Below the pieces are notes generated by a model that searched no databases, had not been told where the DNA came from, and was given only the letters and a program-made list of their open reading frames with translations. The position numbers and the translations under genes are program-made. 64,000 bases of DNA from VXNJ01 sp009840625 (GTDB lineage Bacteria; Chloroflexota; UBA11872; VXNJ01). Every line of letters begins with the position of its first letter. Position 1 is the stretch's first letter. Positions 34,654 through 43,412 of this stretch are shown here, piece after piece. The stretch is from NCBI GenBank assembly GCA_965207915.1, contig OZ242304.1, positions 1,860,001 to 1,924,000 of the forward strand. The letters run 5' to 3'.

Positions 34654-35144
34654 GCTATTCGGCGGCCGAGCCCGCGCTCAATGTCGCGGTTATGGATGTG
34701 GCAGATAGCGGCCGCTGCCGCGTCGGCGGCGTGATCGGGCGTTATCGGAGTCTTGCACTCAAGGATCCTGGTCAGCCAGTCCTGAACGTCTCGCTTCCCG
34801 GCGTTGCCCGAACCGGTCACCGCCGCTTTGATCTGGGTGGGCGTGTATTCGGCAACCCGCAACCCGTTCTGATGGGCGGCCAGCATGATCACCCCGCAAG
34901 CGCAGAAGACCGACGCGGCATTGGTCACGTTCTTGACGAACACCTGCCGTTCGATCGCCAGATCGGTCACCGGGTGGCTGGCGAGGATCTGGCGCAGACC
35001 CTTATCGATCGCTTCGAGTCGTTCGCCCAGGCTGCTGCGCCGTGGTGAATGGATCACTCCCCACTCCACTAGGTTCGGCTGCGCGTCGCCGCTGACGAGC
35101 GCCCAGCCGAGGTTGGCGGTCCCCGGATCGATGCCCAGGGTCAG
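34650..35144 (-). CDS. ruvC: Holliday junction resolvase RuvC with disrupted or non-canonical start
   Basis: 164 aa if read from CTG 35144 (M-T-L-G-I-D-P-G-T). All four acidic active-site positions are present: D6, E65 (LAIERQVF), and D137/D141 in TPDHAADA. No ATG, GTG or TTG exists between the upstream in-frame stop and GTG 35069, which would delete D6. The ATG at 35149, perfectly coupled to the yebC stop (TGATG), is out of frame and hits TGA two codons later because TGACC is duplicated (35140-35149 region). Removing one copy restores ATG-ACC-CTG-GGC. So the gene either starts at CTG or has a fresh 5-bp frameshift. Confidence 0.85.
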   Translation of the reverse strand: MTLGIDPGTANLGWALVSGDAQPNLVEWGVIHSPRRSSLGERLEAIDKGLRQILASHPVTDLAIERQVFVKNVTNAASVFCACGVIMLAAHQNGLRVAEYTPTQIKAAVTGSGNAGKRDVQDWLTRILECKTPITPDHAADAAAAAICHIHNRDIERGLGRRIA

Positions 35145-35148
35145 GTCA

Positions 35149-35901
35149 TCAGCCGGCGGCGAAATCAGCTACCAGCTCGTCGGAGAGCTCGAGGTTTGAT
35201 TCGACCTGGCGCACGTCGTCAAGTTCTTCCAGGGCATCGATCAGCTTTAGCAGGGCGGTGGAATCTCGGTCCGAGGCCGCGACCGGATTGGTGGCGACCC
35301 GGATCAGTTCGGACTGCTTGACTTCGAGTCCGCCCGCGACCAGCGAACGCCGCACCGAATCCAGATCGGAGGGACCGGTCAGGATCGATATTTGGCCATC
35401 GGCCGCTTCAACGTCATCGGCGCCGGCCTCGACCGCCGCCTCGAAGACATCGTCGAAGTCCCGGCCGGCCGCCTCGACCAGAATCTGCCCCTGGTTTTCA
35501 AACAGCCACGCCACTGACGCGGTGTCGGCCATCCGGCCGCCGGCGCCCTCCAGCGTATTGCGGATTTGGGCCACGGAGCGGTTGCGGTTGTCGGTGATCA
35601 CGTCGATCAACAGGGCGATGCCGCCGGAGGCGTAACCGGCGTACGTAATCTCCTCCATGTTGGCCGCGTCGCCCCCTCCGGCACCGCGTGCGATCGCTCG
35701 CTCTATGTTGGCGTTGGGCATGTTCACGGCCCTGGCCCGCTGCACCACCATCGCCAGGCGGTTGTTGTTTTCGATCACCTCGCCGCCGCTGCGCGCGGCG
35801 ACCATGATCTCGCGCGCCAGCTTGGAGAAAATCTGGCCGCGCTTGGCGTCATTGGCGCCCTTTTTGCGCTTGATCGTCGACCATTTGGAGTGTCCTGACA
35901 T
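35149..35901 (-). CDS. yebC: YebC/PmpR-family transcriptional or translational regulator
   Basis: 250 aa. MSGHSKWSTIKRKKGANDAKRG start, LAREIMVAARSGG, NMPNANIERAIARGAGG and ITYAGYASGGIALLIDVITDNRNR are hallmark segments. The family binds DNA and has been linked to relief of ribosome pausing. Commonly next to ruvC, as here. The ATG at 35901 follows GGGAG by 12 nt; an alternative TTG at 35913 abuts it. Confidence 0.94.
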   Translation of the reverse strand: MSGHSKWSTIKRKKGANDAKRGQIFSKLAREIMVAARSGGEVIENNNRLAMVVQRARAVNMPNANIERAIARGAGGGDAANMEEITYAGYASGGIALLIDVITDNRNRSVAQIRNTLEGAGGRMADTASVAWLFENQGQILVEAAGRDFDDVFEAAVEAGADDVEAADGQISILTGPSDLDSVRRSLVAGGLEVKQSELIRVATNPVAASDRDSTALLKLIDALEELDDVRQVESNLELSDELVADFAAG

Positions 35902-36017
35902 GGCGGCGATCAACTCCCGGAAGACTCAATGACATGCGGTTACCCGTCAAGTCTATTGGTGCGTCAGGTTGCCACAATTGGTGGGGTAATCGCGCCAATT
36001 TCAGACGGGTGACCTGC

Positions 36018-36548
36018 GTGGACGATTCGGTGCAACCGCTATTGATCATCGTGCCGGCCGGCGGCTTGCTCGTGTTCACGTTCGTCACCCTGGCCAATCC
36101 GTTTGCGGCCCGTGCCCGCGGCGTCCAGGTCTTCTACATCCGCCTGGGATTCATGCAGCGCGTTCTCGTGCTGCGCTGGCACGTACTCGGGATCCTGGCG
36201 ATCAACAGCGTGGCGGCATTGCCGGGCCTGGATGCGCTCAATTCCAGCCAATACGGTCTCTATTCGTTCCTGATCCTGCTGGGAACGGTGGTGATGATCA
36301 TGCTTCCGATGCGCTATCACTTCTTCGAGGAGGGGGTAGCGGTCGGGTCCGGCGGCCTGCGCGAGTGGGGCGAATTCTCCTCCTACCACTACACCGCCGC
36401 CGGGGCCCGGCTGAACCCGTCCGGAAGCGGCCGCGGCCTGATGCTGTACCTGACCGACGTCCAGCGCCGTGCGCTGCATCCGACCCTGGAGCGATACCTG
36501 GGCGGCCAGCGGGGGCGTACCGGAGCCCGCCCGCGCGGCGAGCGCTAG
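36018..36548 (+). CDS. Membrane protein with C-terminal cytosolic domain
   Basis: About 176 aa. Three hydrophobic spans (LLIIVPAGGLLVFTFVTL, VLGILAINSVAALPGL, YSFLILLGTVVMIML) and a soluble end with RYHFFEEGVAVGSGGLREWGEFSSYHYT, a beta-rich segment resembling the DUF5673-type domain. Start uncertain: GTG at 36018 or 36009. The stop overlaps the convergent gene by 4 nt. Function unknown. Confidence 0.6.
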   Translation: MDDSVQPLLIIVPAGGLLVFTFVTLANPFAARARGVQVFYIRLGFMQRVLVLRWHVLGILAINSVAALPGLDALNSSQYGLYSFLILLGTVVMIMLPMRYHFFEEGVAVGSGGLREWGEFSSYHYTAAGARLNPSGSGRGLMLYLTDVQRRALHPTLERYLGGQRGRTGARPRGER

Positions 36549-38161
36549 TCTTCCGGCCCCGCCGATTCCCCGCGGCGCGTTTCGATCGCGCCGCAGATTT
36601 GGTCGCGCAAGACCCGCATGTCCTCGACCGCGGCGGCGGACACTTGCAGCGGGTCGTAGCGTGCCCTATTGAACGCGTCCGCCGCCGCGGCCACCGGTTC
36701 GGGTTCGATCCCCAACTGATCGATCAGCCGCTGCCCGAATTCCCGCGCCGTCAGGCTTGGCGGCCGGAACACCTGCACCCGCTCGGCGGCGGCGATGACT
36801 TCGGCGAACGCTTCCCAGAGCCGGTCAAGGTTGGTCGCCGGCAGCGGCGCGGCGCTGGGGACGTTCCGCGACTGGGCCGCCGCAATCTTTTCGGCCACTA
36901 CCTTCGCGCCGGCCTTACCAAGCGCATAGGGCGCGACCGCCAGCGAACGCAGCAGGGACCACAGGAAACCCAGCAGCATTTGGAAGAAATCCATGTAGCG
37001 GGACCCGCGGCCGGGCCGACCGGTGGCAAACGCGCGGCGATAGATGAAATAAAGCGCGACGGTCAGCAGGGTAAACACGAAAAGTCCCTGCATGTAGGTG
37101 TACGTGATCGAATCGACGGTCTGGCCGAACATCTGCACCTCGCCGCGCGCGGTGTCGGTGACCAGGGCATCGTCGATTTGTCCGAATATCAGCGATGCCA
37201 GGAAACTTAGCACGGCCATCACCAGGAATACCGGGAGGGTGACGATCTGCCAGGCGATCACCACGCCCTTGAGCAGGTAACCGCCGAAATATTCCATGTT
37301 GGGAATGAAGAACGCCGGCAGCAAGCTGGCGACCAGCAGGCCGAGGCCGATTACCAACGCGCTCGTCCGCAGCCAAACCGGGGCGACCGCGTCCGACACG
37401 TGGGTGCCGGCCTCGCTCCAGCCGGCCCTGTTGCGGGCGTAATTGGCAAAGCTCAGAGTCGCGAACATGAATAGGAAATAGGCGAATACAACCGGGAGCT
37501 GCACGGCCCGTTGTATGACCGCCGCACCCTCGCCGCGCAGCGCGGTCGGCAGAAGAATCAATATGGCGGCAATCGTCGCGACCAGGATCGCCCCGATCAG
37601 CGCTCCGACGCGTATTCGTTCGACCGCCTGGTTACGTGGAATGACGAGCGCGCGCATCGCCTGCCAGGTGTAGAAATCGGCGGTATCGCGCGGCGGCGGG
37701 CTCTTGTCTTCCACGTAGCAGAGTGAATTGACCGAATCGGCCATGGCCGCGGCGGTGAACCATGCCGCCGAGAGGGCGCCGAAGAGCACCAGCGACTCGA
37801 GCGAAAAGAGGATGTCCCGCAATCCGGCGAACAATGGATCGAATCCGGCGCCGGGATCCAGGCCCACGAAGGCGCCGGTCAGGATCCGAATTACCGCCAT
37901 CGCCGGCAGAGTGAAACCCATCCAGTCCCGCCAGGTGACCGGCGCTCGCACGTCGCGGTCGGCAATGGCGGTCATGTGCAGGCGCAGGCCAAAAATAGCC
38001 ACCGTCGTAATGGCGGTGGTGAAAGCGAAAACCGGTTCGCTGGTGAACTGCCAACTCAAGAACGCGAAGTTGATCATGAAGGTGGCGACTAGGGCCACCA
38101 GCAGCGCGCTTAGGGCGTAACGTTCAAGAAGCCGGCCGGAGCCGGCGGCCCCAATTTGCAT
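36545..38161 (-). CDS. Large multi-span membrane protein downstream of MoxR/DUF58
   Basis: 538 aa from ATG 38161. About ten spans, then a soluble C-terminal region (440-538) with LDRLWEAFAEVIAAAERVQV and TAREFGQRLIDQLGIEP, resembling the DUF4129-like tail found C-terminal to transglutaminase-type membrane proteins in MoxR loci. No transglutaminase triad found. The start lies inside the DUF58 gene (38-nt overlap), so translation is coupled. It probably completes a MoxR chaperone system, but its role is unknown. Confidence 0.65.
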   Translation of the reverse strand: MQIGAAGSGRLLERYALSALLVALVATFMINFAFLSWQFTSEPVFAFTTAITTVAIFGLRLHMTAIADRDVRAPVTWRDWMGFTLPAMAVIRILTGAFVGLDPGAGFDPLFAGLRDILFSLESLVLFGALSAAWFTAAAMADSVNSLCYVEDKSPPPRDTADFYTWQAMRALVIPRNQAVERIRVGALIGAILVATIAAILILLPTALRGEGAAVIQRAVQLPVVFAYFLFMFATLSFANYARNRAGWSEAGTHVSDAVAPVWLRTSALVIGLGLLVASLLPAFFIPNMEYFGGYLLKGVVIAWQIVTLPVFLVMAVLSFLASLIFGQIDDALVTDTARGEVQMFGQTVDSITYTYMQGLFVFTLLTVALYFIYRRAFATGRPGRGSRYMDFFQMLLGFLWSLLRSLAVAPYALGKAGAKVVAEKIAAAQSRNVPSAAPLPATNLDRLWEAFAEVIAAAERVQVFRPPSLTAREFGQRLIDQLGIEPEPVAAAADAFNRARYDPLQVSAAAVEDMRVLRDQICGAIETRRGESAGPED

Positions 38162-39359
38162 AGTCCTCCCGGTCGGTGGCCACAAACGCGTTGATTGCGA
38201 CGCTGCTGGCCTTGGCCTGGGCCGCAGCGGCGTGTTCGGGGTCGGAATAGATGACCATCACCTTGTGACCCTGGCGCTGCATGCGCTTAAGCATCGGTAA
38301 ATGGTTGGTTCGGCCCCCGGCAAACATGACTATCGTGGAGCCGAAACTCAGCCGCGCCAGGTGGTTGCGGACTTGGGCTGAAAAATCAGCGCGCGGCAGC
38401 ATCGCCGACCTCGCCAGCATCTCCAGGATTCCCATCAGGTGGCGCCGTCCGCGCCCGATGGGGACGCTGGGGTTGCGCAACTGGCGGGTGCGCATGGCCA
38501 GCTGGGCGGCCGGTCTTGAGATCTCTTCGTTCCGGTCTAGTCCGTTTACGATCAGGCCGACCGCCTGGCGGCGCTCGATCAGATTGTTGGCAAACGACGC
38601 CGCCCCGGTAATCGAAAGCTCGCTGGCGTACGGCGCCCAACCGCTGGAATACTCGTTCGGATTTAGGTCCACGACAATAAGGACCTCATGGCTGACGGCG
38701 GGTTGCAGCTGCCGGACAAGGAGTTGCCCGCGCGCCGCCGACGCCTTCCAGTTGATCAGCCTCGGGCTGTCGGAGGGTGTGTACTCGCGTACCCCCGCCA
38801 CCCGGCTCGGGTCTTCGTAAATGCGCACCGCCGACCGTTCGGTCCCCATTGGCGTCGTCGACGGCAGGCCCAGATCGGGAATCGGGATGATTCGCGGGTA
38901 AACGTACTTGCGTTCGCCTTCGCGGATTCTGGCTTCGCGGCGGTGGATTCCGAACACGTCGCCGTAGGAGATTTCCAGCGGACCGAGCAGATAGACGCCG
39001 CGCTGCCCGCCGGTGATTTCGTAGCGGTAGCGCCGTTCCGCCCGCGGCGGCAGCGCCACGGCCAGGTTCAAGGCGTCGCGGTGCCCCAGTTCCACCGGGA
39101 TCTGCTCGTTCAGGTTCAGCCATGGGACCGGCAGCCAGTTGCGGTTTTCGACCACCAGTTCGACGGTTGAGCTCTCTCCCAGGAATGAACGCTTCTGGAA
39201 TTCGCGTCGAACCCGCAGACCGGGCCCGGCCAGCCGAATCCAGGCCAGATTGGCCAGGTACAGGCCGATGAAAAGGTAGGCCAGCAGGAAGAAATCCGAC
39301 AGCCGCGAGGCCAGGGCCACGACCGCGAGGGCCAGGGCCACGAAGACCGCGGTGATCAC
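38124..39359 (-). CDS. DUF58 (vWA-like) membrane protein
   Basis: 411 aa. Two N-terminal spans (about 2-50), then a beta-rich region with EFQKRSFLGESSTVELVVENRNW truncated into barrels, and the DUF58 core EYTPSDSPRLINWKASAARGQL followed by a vWA-like domain, HEVLIVVDLNPNE, with a possible MIDAS. Partner of the MoxR ATPase. GTG start overlapping the MoxR stop (GTGA). Confidence 0.85.
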   Translation of the reverse strand: MITAVFVALALAVVALASRLSDFFLLAYLFIGLYLANLAWIRLAGPGLRVRREFQKRSFLGESSTVELVVENRNWLPVPWLNLNEQIPVELGHRDALNLAVALPPRAERRYRYEITGGQRGVYLLGPLEISYGDVFGIHRREARIREGERKYVYPRIIPIPDLGLPSTTPMGTERSAVRIYEDPSRVAGVREYTPSDSPRLINWKASAARGQLLVRQLQPAVSHEVLIVVDLNPNEYSSGWAPYASELSITGAASFANNLIERRQAVGLIVNGLDRNEEISRPAAQLAMRTRQLRNPSVPIGRGRRHLMGILEMLARSAMLPRADFSAQVRNHLARLSFGSTIVMFAGGRTNHLPMLKRMQRQGHKVMVIYSDPEHAAAAQAKASSVAINAFVATDREDYANWGRRLRPAS

Positions 39360-40315
39360 GAGGCGGCGGCCGGCGCCAGTTCGACTTCCGCGGTCCCCAG
39401 GACCTGGTCGACTACCTGGGCCGGGGTGACCCCGCGCACGACCGAATCCGGTTCGAGCAACAGTCGGTGAGTGAGGATGAAGGGCGCGATTTCCTTGACG
39501 TCGTCCGGGGTAGCGAAGTTCTCGCCGGAGAGGACCGCCTTGGCCTGGGCGGCCTGGAACAGGGCCAGCGCAGCGCGGGTGCTGGCGCCGATCGATACCG
39601 CCGGGTGGGCGCGCACCATGTTGATTAGCCCGACGAGGTAGTCGGCCACCGAATCCTCGACATGGACCTGACCCACCTGGTCCTGAAGTGATTTGAGCTC
39701 GTCCAGCTCGGCGATCGCCGACAGCGATTCGATCGGGTGGCCGGAGCGCTGGCTGTAGAGGATCGAAACCTCTTCGGAAGGCTGCGGATAGCCGAGCGCG
39801 GTGCGCATGAAGAAACGGTCCAGCTGGGCTTCGGGGAGGGGGAACGTCCCCTCGAACTCGACCGGATTCTGGGTGGCCAGCACCATGAACGGGTCGGGCA
39901 GTGGTCGGGTCTGGCCCTCGATCGAAATCTGTCGCTCGCCCATGCACTCGAGCATCGCCGCCTGGGTTCGCGGCGTTGCCCGGTTGATTTCATCGGCCAG
40001 CAGGACGTTGGTAAACACTGGACCGGGCCGATAGTCGAACCGCAGGTTCGCCGAGTCAAACACCGCCACTCCGGTGATGTCGTTGGGCAGCAGGTCCGGG
40101 GTGAATTGGATGCGGGCGAAGTTCCCGCCGAGCGATACCGCCAGCGCGCGCGCAAACATCGTCTTGCCGGTCCCGGGAACGTCCTCCAGCAGGACGTGGC
40201 CGCGGCAGAGCAGCGCGATCAGCACGCGCTCGATTTCTGCGCGCTTGCCGATCACCACCTTGGAAACGTTGTCGGTGACGCGTTCAGCGAAAAGCTGAAA
40301 ATGTTGCGGATTCAA
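39356..40315 (-). CDS. MoxR-family AAA+ ATPase, copy 1
   Basis: 319 aa from TTG 40315. Walker A EDVPGTGKTMFARAL (44-58), Walker B VLLADEINRATPRTQAAML, sensor LATQNPVEFEGTFPLPEAQLDRF. MoxR proteins act as chaperones for vWA-domain partners, here the coupled DUF58 gene. The frame runs 59 codons further upstream but overlaps the divergent nadB start. Confidence 0.9.
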   Translation of the reverse strand: MNPQHFQLFAERVTDNVSKVVIGKRAEIERVLIALLCRGHVLLEDVPGTGKTMFARALAVSLGGNFARIQFTPDLLPNDITGVAVFDSANLRFDYRPGPVFTNVLLADEINRATPRTQAAMLECMGERQISIEGQTRPLPDPFMVLATQNPVEFEGTFPLPEAQLDRFFMRTALGYPQPSEEVSILYSQRSGHPIESLSAIAELDELKSLQDQVGQVHVEDSVADYLVGLINMVRAHPAVSIGASTRAALALFQAAQAKAVLSGENFATPDDVKEIAPFILTHRLLLEPDSVVRGVTPAQVVDQVLGTAEVELAPAAAS

Positions 40316-40380
40316 TGTTGCACTCTCGTGTGCGGGAAACCCCAATGGTTGGGGGTCGAACTGCGCGCGATGCCTGAGCG

Positions 40381-41955
40381 ATGCCAGCCGAAGATTCACA
40401 GACCAATCGACCTGTCCAGCAAATGCGCGAATGCGATCTGCTGATCGTAGGCACTGGCCTGGCCGGGTTGGTGGCGGCGCTGGCCTCGGCACCCCACCTG
40501 CGTGTCTTGATTATCACCAAGGCCACGATTGACGAATCCAACACTTATTACGCCCAGGGGGGAATCGCGGCCGCGCTCGGCACCGACGATTCGCCCGACC
40601 GACACTTCCAGGACACGATCAGCGTCGGGGCCGCAATCTCAAATCGCTCTGCGGTCCGCGCCCTGGTCAACAGCGCTCGTGACGCCATAACCGAGCTAAT
40701 CGCGCACGGAGTCTCTTTCGATACCCACGGCGACCAGCTGGCGCGAGGCTTGGAAGCGGCCCATTCGGTGCCGCGCATCCTGCATTCCGGCGGCGCCGCC
40801 ACCGGGCTCGCCATCCAGACCGCGCTATCGGCGGCCGCGCGTTCCAGCGCTATCGAGATCATCGAAAACGCCCAGATGCTGGATCTGCTGGTCGAAGGCG
40901 GGCGCTGCCGCGGCGCGCGCGTGCTGGCTACCGAAAGCGGCGAGCAATTCCAATGCCGGGCGCCGGTAACGGTGCTGGCCACCGGCGGCGCCGGCCGGTT
41001 GTACGCGCGGACCTCGAACCCATCGATCGCCACCGGCGACGGAATCGCGGCCGCGCTCCGCGCCGGCGCGGTCGTAACCAATCTCGAATTCATGCAGTTC
41101 CATCCGACCGCGCTCGACATGCCGGGCCGTCCGGCGCACCTCCTCTCGGAGGCCCTTCGCGGATCCGGGGCCACGGTCGTCGACCGCTCCGGACGGAGAT
41201 TCCTGGCCGGCGCCGACGAGCGGGCCGAACTGGCTCCCCGCGACGTGGTGGCGCGCGCGATTGCCCGCCGATTGCTGCAAACAGGTCCCGGCGGCGTCCT
41301 CCTCGACGCCCGCGGAATTTCCGGCGGACCGCCGTCGGTTCAGTTCGCGGCGCTGTGGCGGACGCTAGACGAATTCGGGCTCGACATGGACCGGGAGCCG
41401 GTCCCGGTGTCGCCGGTCGCCCACTATCTGATTGGGGGGATACGTACCGACGACTTTGGTCGCAGCAGTCTGCCCGGTCTCTACGCGGCCGGCGAAACCG
41501 CCTCGACCGGCGCCCACGGCGCGAACCGCCTTGCGTCGAATTCGCTGCTTGAGGCGGTGGTGTTCGCCCGTCGCGTTGCCGAACTGGTGACCAGCGACGC
41601 CGACTGGCGGGGCTGGGAGTTCACACCGGCCCGGCCGATCGCGGTCGATGCCCGCCCGATGGACTTTGAGCGTCCCCGCTTGCAGGAGGTGATGTGGCGT
41701 GATGTCGGGATATTCCGGAGCGGCGACGGCCTGGCCAGGGCCTCGGCCGAATTGGCCCGCATGGCCGCCCGCCCGGCGGCAACGGACCGGGCCGACCAGG
41801 AATCGGCCAACCTTGCCGTTGTCGGCATGATGTCCGCCCGCGCCGCCCTGGACCGCACCGAGAGCCGCGGAACCCACTTCCGCAGCGACCACCCGGGTAC
41901 CGACCCGGGACAGGCGGTCGCCAACTCCTACCGCCTTGCCCGGAAGGCCGGGTGA
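40381..41955 (+). CDS. nadB: L-aspartate oxidase
   Basis: Oxidises aspartate to iminoaspartate, first step of de novo NAD synthesis. 524 aa. FAD motif LLIVGTGLAGLVAAL near 22-36, SNTYYAQGGIAAAL, substrate loop FMQFHPTAL, the arginine of SGATVVDRSGRRFL, and ETASTGAHGANRLASNSLLE. Its C-terminal helical domain is normal length. The start could be ATG 40381 or a later ATG at residue 15. No nadA in the window. Overlaps nadC by 4 nt. Confidence 0.95.
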   Translation: MPAEDSQTNRPVQQMRECDLLIVGTGLAGLVAALASAPHLRVLIITKATIDESNTYYAQGGIAAALGTDDSPDRHFQDTISVGAAISNRSAVRALVNSARDAITELIAHGVSFDTHGDQLARGLEAAHSVPRILHSGGAATGLAIQTALSAAARSSAIEIIENAQMLDLLVEGGRCRGARVLATESGEQFQCRAPVTVLATGGAGRLYARTSNPSIATGDGIAAALRAGAVVTNLEFMQFHPTALDMPGRPAHLLSEALRGSGATVVDRSGRRFLAGADERAELAPRDVVARAIARRLLQTGPGGVLLDARGISGGPPSVQFAALWRTLDEFGLDMDREPVPVSPVAHYLIGGIRTDDFGRSSLPGLYAAGETASTGAHGANRLASNSLLEAVVFARRVAELVTSDADWRGWEFTPARPIAVDARPMDFERPRLQEVMWRDVGIFRSGDGLARASAELARMAARPAATDRADQESANLAVVGMMSARAALDRTESRGTHFRSDHPGTDPGQAVANSYRLARKAG

Positions 41956-42827
41956 CCGTGCCGGACGCAGCTGCTCATGTCCGCGCCTGCGGGCTGGACC
42001 CGGGCCCGGTCATTTCATTCCTTGAACTCGTCCTGGCCGAGGACATAGGCTCCGGCGACGTGACTTCGGCAGCGGTGTTCCGGCGCGACCAGAGGGACTC
42101 CTTCAAGGTCCGCGCCAAGCGCGGCGGGGTTCTGGCCGGCGCGCCGTTGGCGGCGGCACTGCTGCTGACCCACGACCCGGATCTCGAGATTGGGCTGCCG
42201 ACTCCCGAGGGATCGCGACTGCGGACCGGCGATGTCCTGCTCGAGGTCTCAGGTTCGGTTCGTTCGATCCTCGAAGGCGAGCGGGTGGCATTGAATCTGC
42301 TGGGACGGCTAAGTGGCATCGCGACGCTGACGTCGCGGTTCGTTGCGGCGATCGCGGGCAGCAATGCCAAGTTGCTCGACACCCGCAAGACAGGGTTGGG
42401 CACCCGCTACCTGGACAAGTACGCGGTCCGTTGCGGCGGCGGGCACAATCACCGCATCGGACTTTTCGACGCGGTGCTGGTGAAGGACAACCACATCGCC
42501 GCCGCCGGTTCGATCAGGGCCGCGGTCGATGCCCTGGCGCGAACCGGCTGGTCGCCCGGCCAGATCGAGATCGAGTGCGATACACCGACTCAGGTCCGGG
42601 AATGTCTCGAATGCGGCGTCGGCATGGTACTGCTCGACAACATGACCCCCGATCGCCTGGCGGAGATGGTGGATTTGGTCGCTGGCCGCTGCGAACTCGA
42701 AGCATCCGGCGGGGTGACCCTGGAAAACGTCGCCGCGGTTGCCGCCAGCGGCGTCGATTACGTCTCGGTCGGCGCGATAACCCATTCGGCGCCGGCACTG
42801 GACGTCAGCCTGGGCACCGGCGACTGA
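41952..42827 (+). CDS. nadC: Nicotinate-nucleotide pyrophosphorylase (carboxylating)
   Basis: Converts quinolinate and PRPP to nicotinate mononucleotide. 291 aa: LAEDIGSGDVTSAA, ERVALNLLGRLSGIATLT, LDTRKTGLGTRYLDKYAVRCGGG, DAVLVKDNH, and EASGGVTLENVAAVAASGVDYVS. All PRPP and quinolinate residues that I can judge are present. GTG start overlapping the nadB stop (GTGA). Confidence 0.95.
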   Translation: MTVPDAAAHVRACGLDPGPVISFLELVLAEDIGSGDVTSAAVFRRDQRDSFKVRAKRGGVLAGAPLAAALLLTHDPDLEIGLPTPEGSRLRTGDVLLEVSGSVRSILEGERVALNLLGRLSGIATLTSRFVAAIAGSNAKLLDTRKTGLGTRYLDKYAVRCGGGHNHRIGLFDAVLVKDNHIAAAGSIRAAVDALARTGWSPGQIEIECDTPTQVRECLECGVGMVLLDNMTPDRLAEMVDLVAGRCELEASGGVTLENVAAVAASGVDYVSVGAITHSAPALDVSLGTGD

Positions 42828-42852
42828 CGGCCACGGCGTTCGCTGCCATGTA

Positions 42853-43347
42853 TCAGGGAGCCCGCCCGCCGCGTTCGGCGGCCAGCAGCTTGTGCTTGAG
42901 GGCCGGCCCGAGGCGGTAATTGCCGGTGCCGCCGCCGGCCGGCAGCACCCGGTGGCAGGGGACGAGCACCGGAACCGGGTTAGCCCCGACCGCAGATCCC
43001 ACCGCGCGGGCGCTAGTACGGGTCCTTCCAATCCGGTCCGCCAAGCCCCCGTAAGTTACCGTTTCGCCCGATTCGATCTTGGCGAGGGCGCGCCACACTT
43101 CGCGTTGAAACTCGGTGCCTGCCAAATCCAGCTTTACTGGCTCGTCCCGACTCCCGCGCAGCCGGGACTCGAGCGCTGCAAGCCCGCGGCGCGCGTTGGC
43201 GGGACTCGGAATCCGACTCGCGAGGGCCATTTCGACGCTGCTCACGGCCGCACGCTTGTCATCGGCCCCGATGACCGCGCCACATACCCCGGCGGTGCTG
43301 GCCGAGACCGCGCACCAACCCCAATCGCGCACCCGGACAGCGGCCAC
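42853..43347 (-). CDS. ogt: Methylated-DNA-[protein]-cysteine S-methyltransferase
   Basis: Suicidal repair of O6-methylguanine. 164 aa; active-site PCHR with C131, ASN-hinge region TRTSARAVGSAVGANPV (winged helix) and YGGLADRIG. The N-terminal half is a short, divergent ribonuclease-like domain. The end PALKHKLLAAERG is typical. GTG start. Confidence 0.92.
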   Translation of the reverse strand: MAAVRVRDWGWCAVSASTAGVCGAVIGADDKRAAVSSVEMALASRIPSPANARRGLAALESRLRGSRDEPVKLDLAGTEFQREVWRALAKIESGETVTYGGLADRIGRTRTSARAVGSAVGANPVPVLVPCHRVLPAGGGTGNYRLGPALKHKLLAAERGGRAP

Positions 43348-43412
43348 GCCGGCTGAGTCAATCGTTGACGCAACGTCGGCGGCCGGTCGCCGCGCAGCAG
43401 CGTTTGTCGCGG

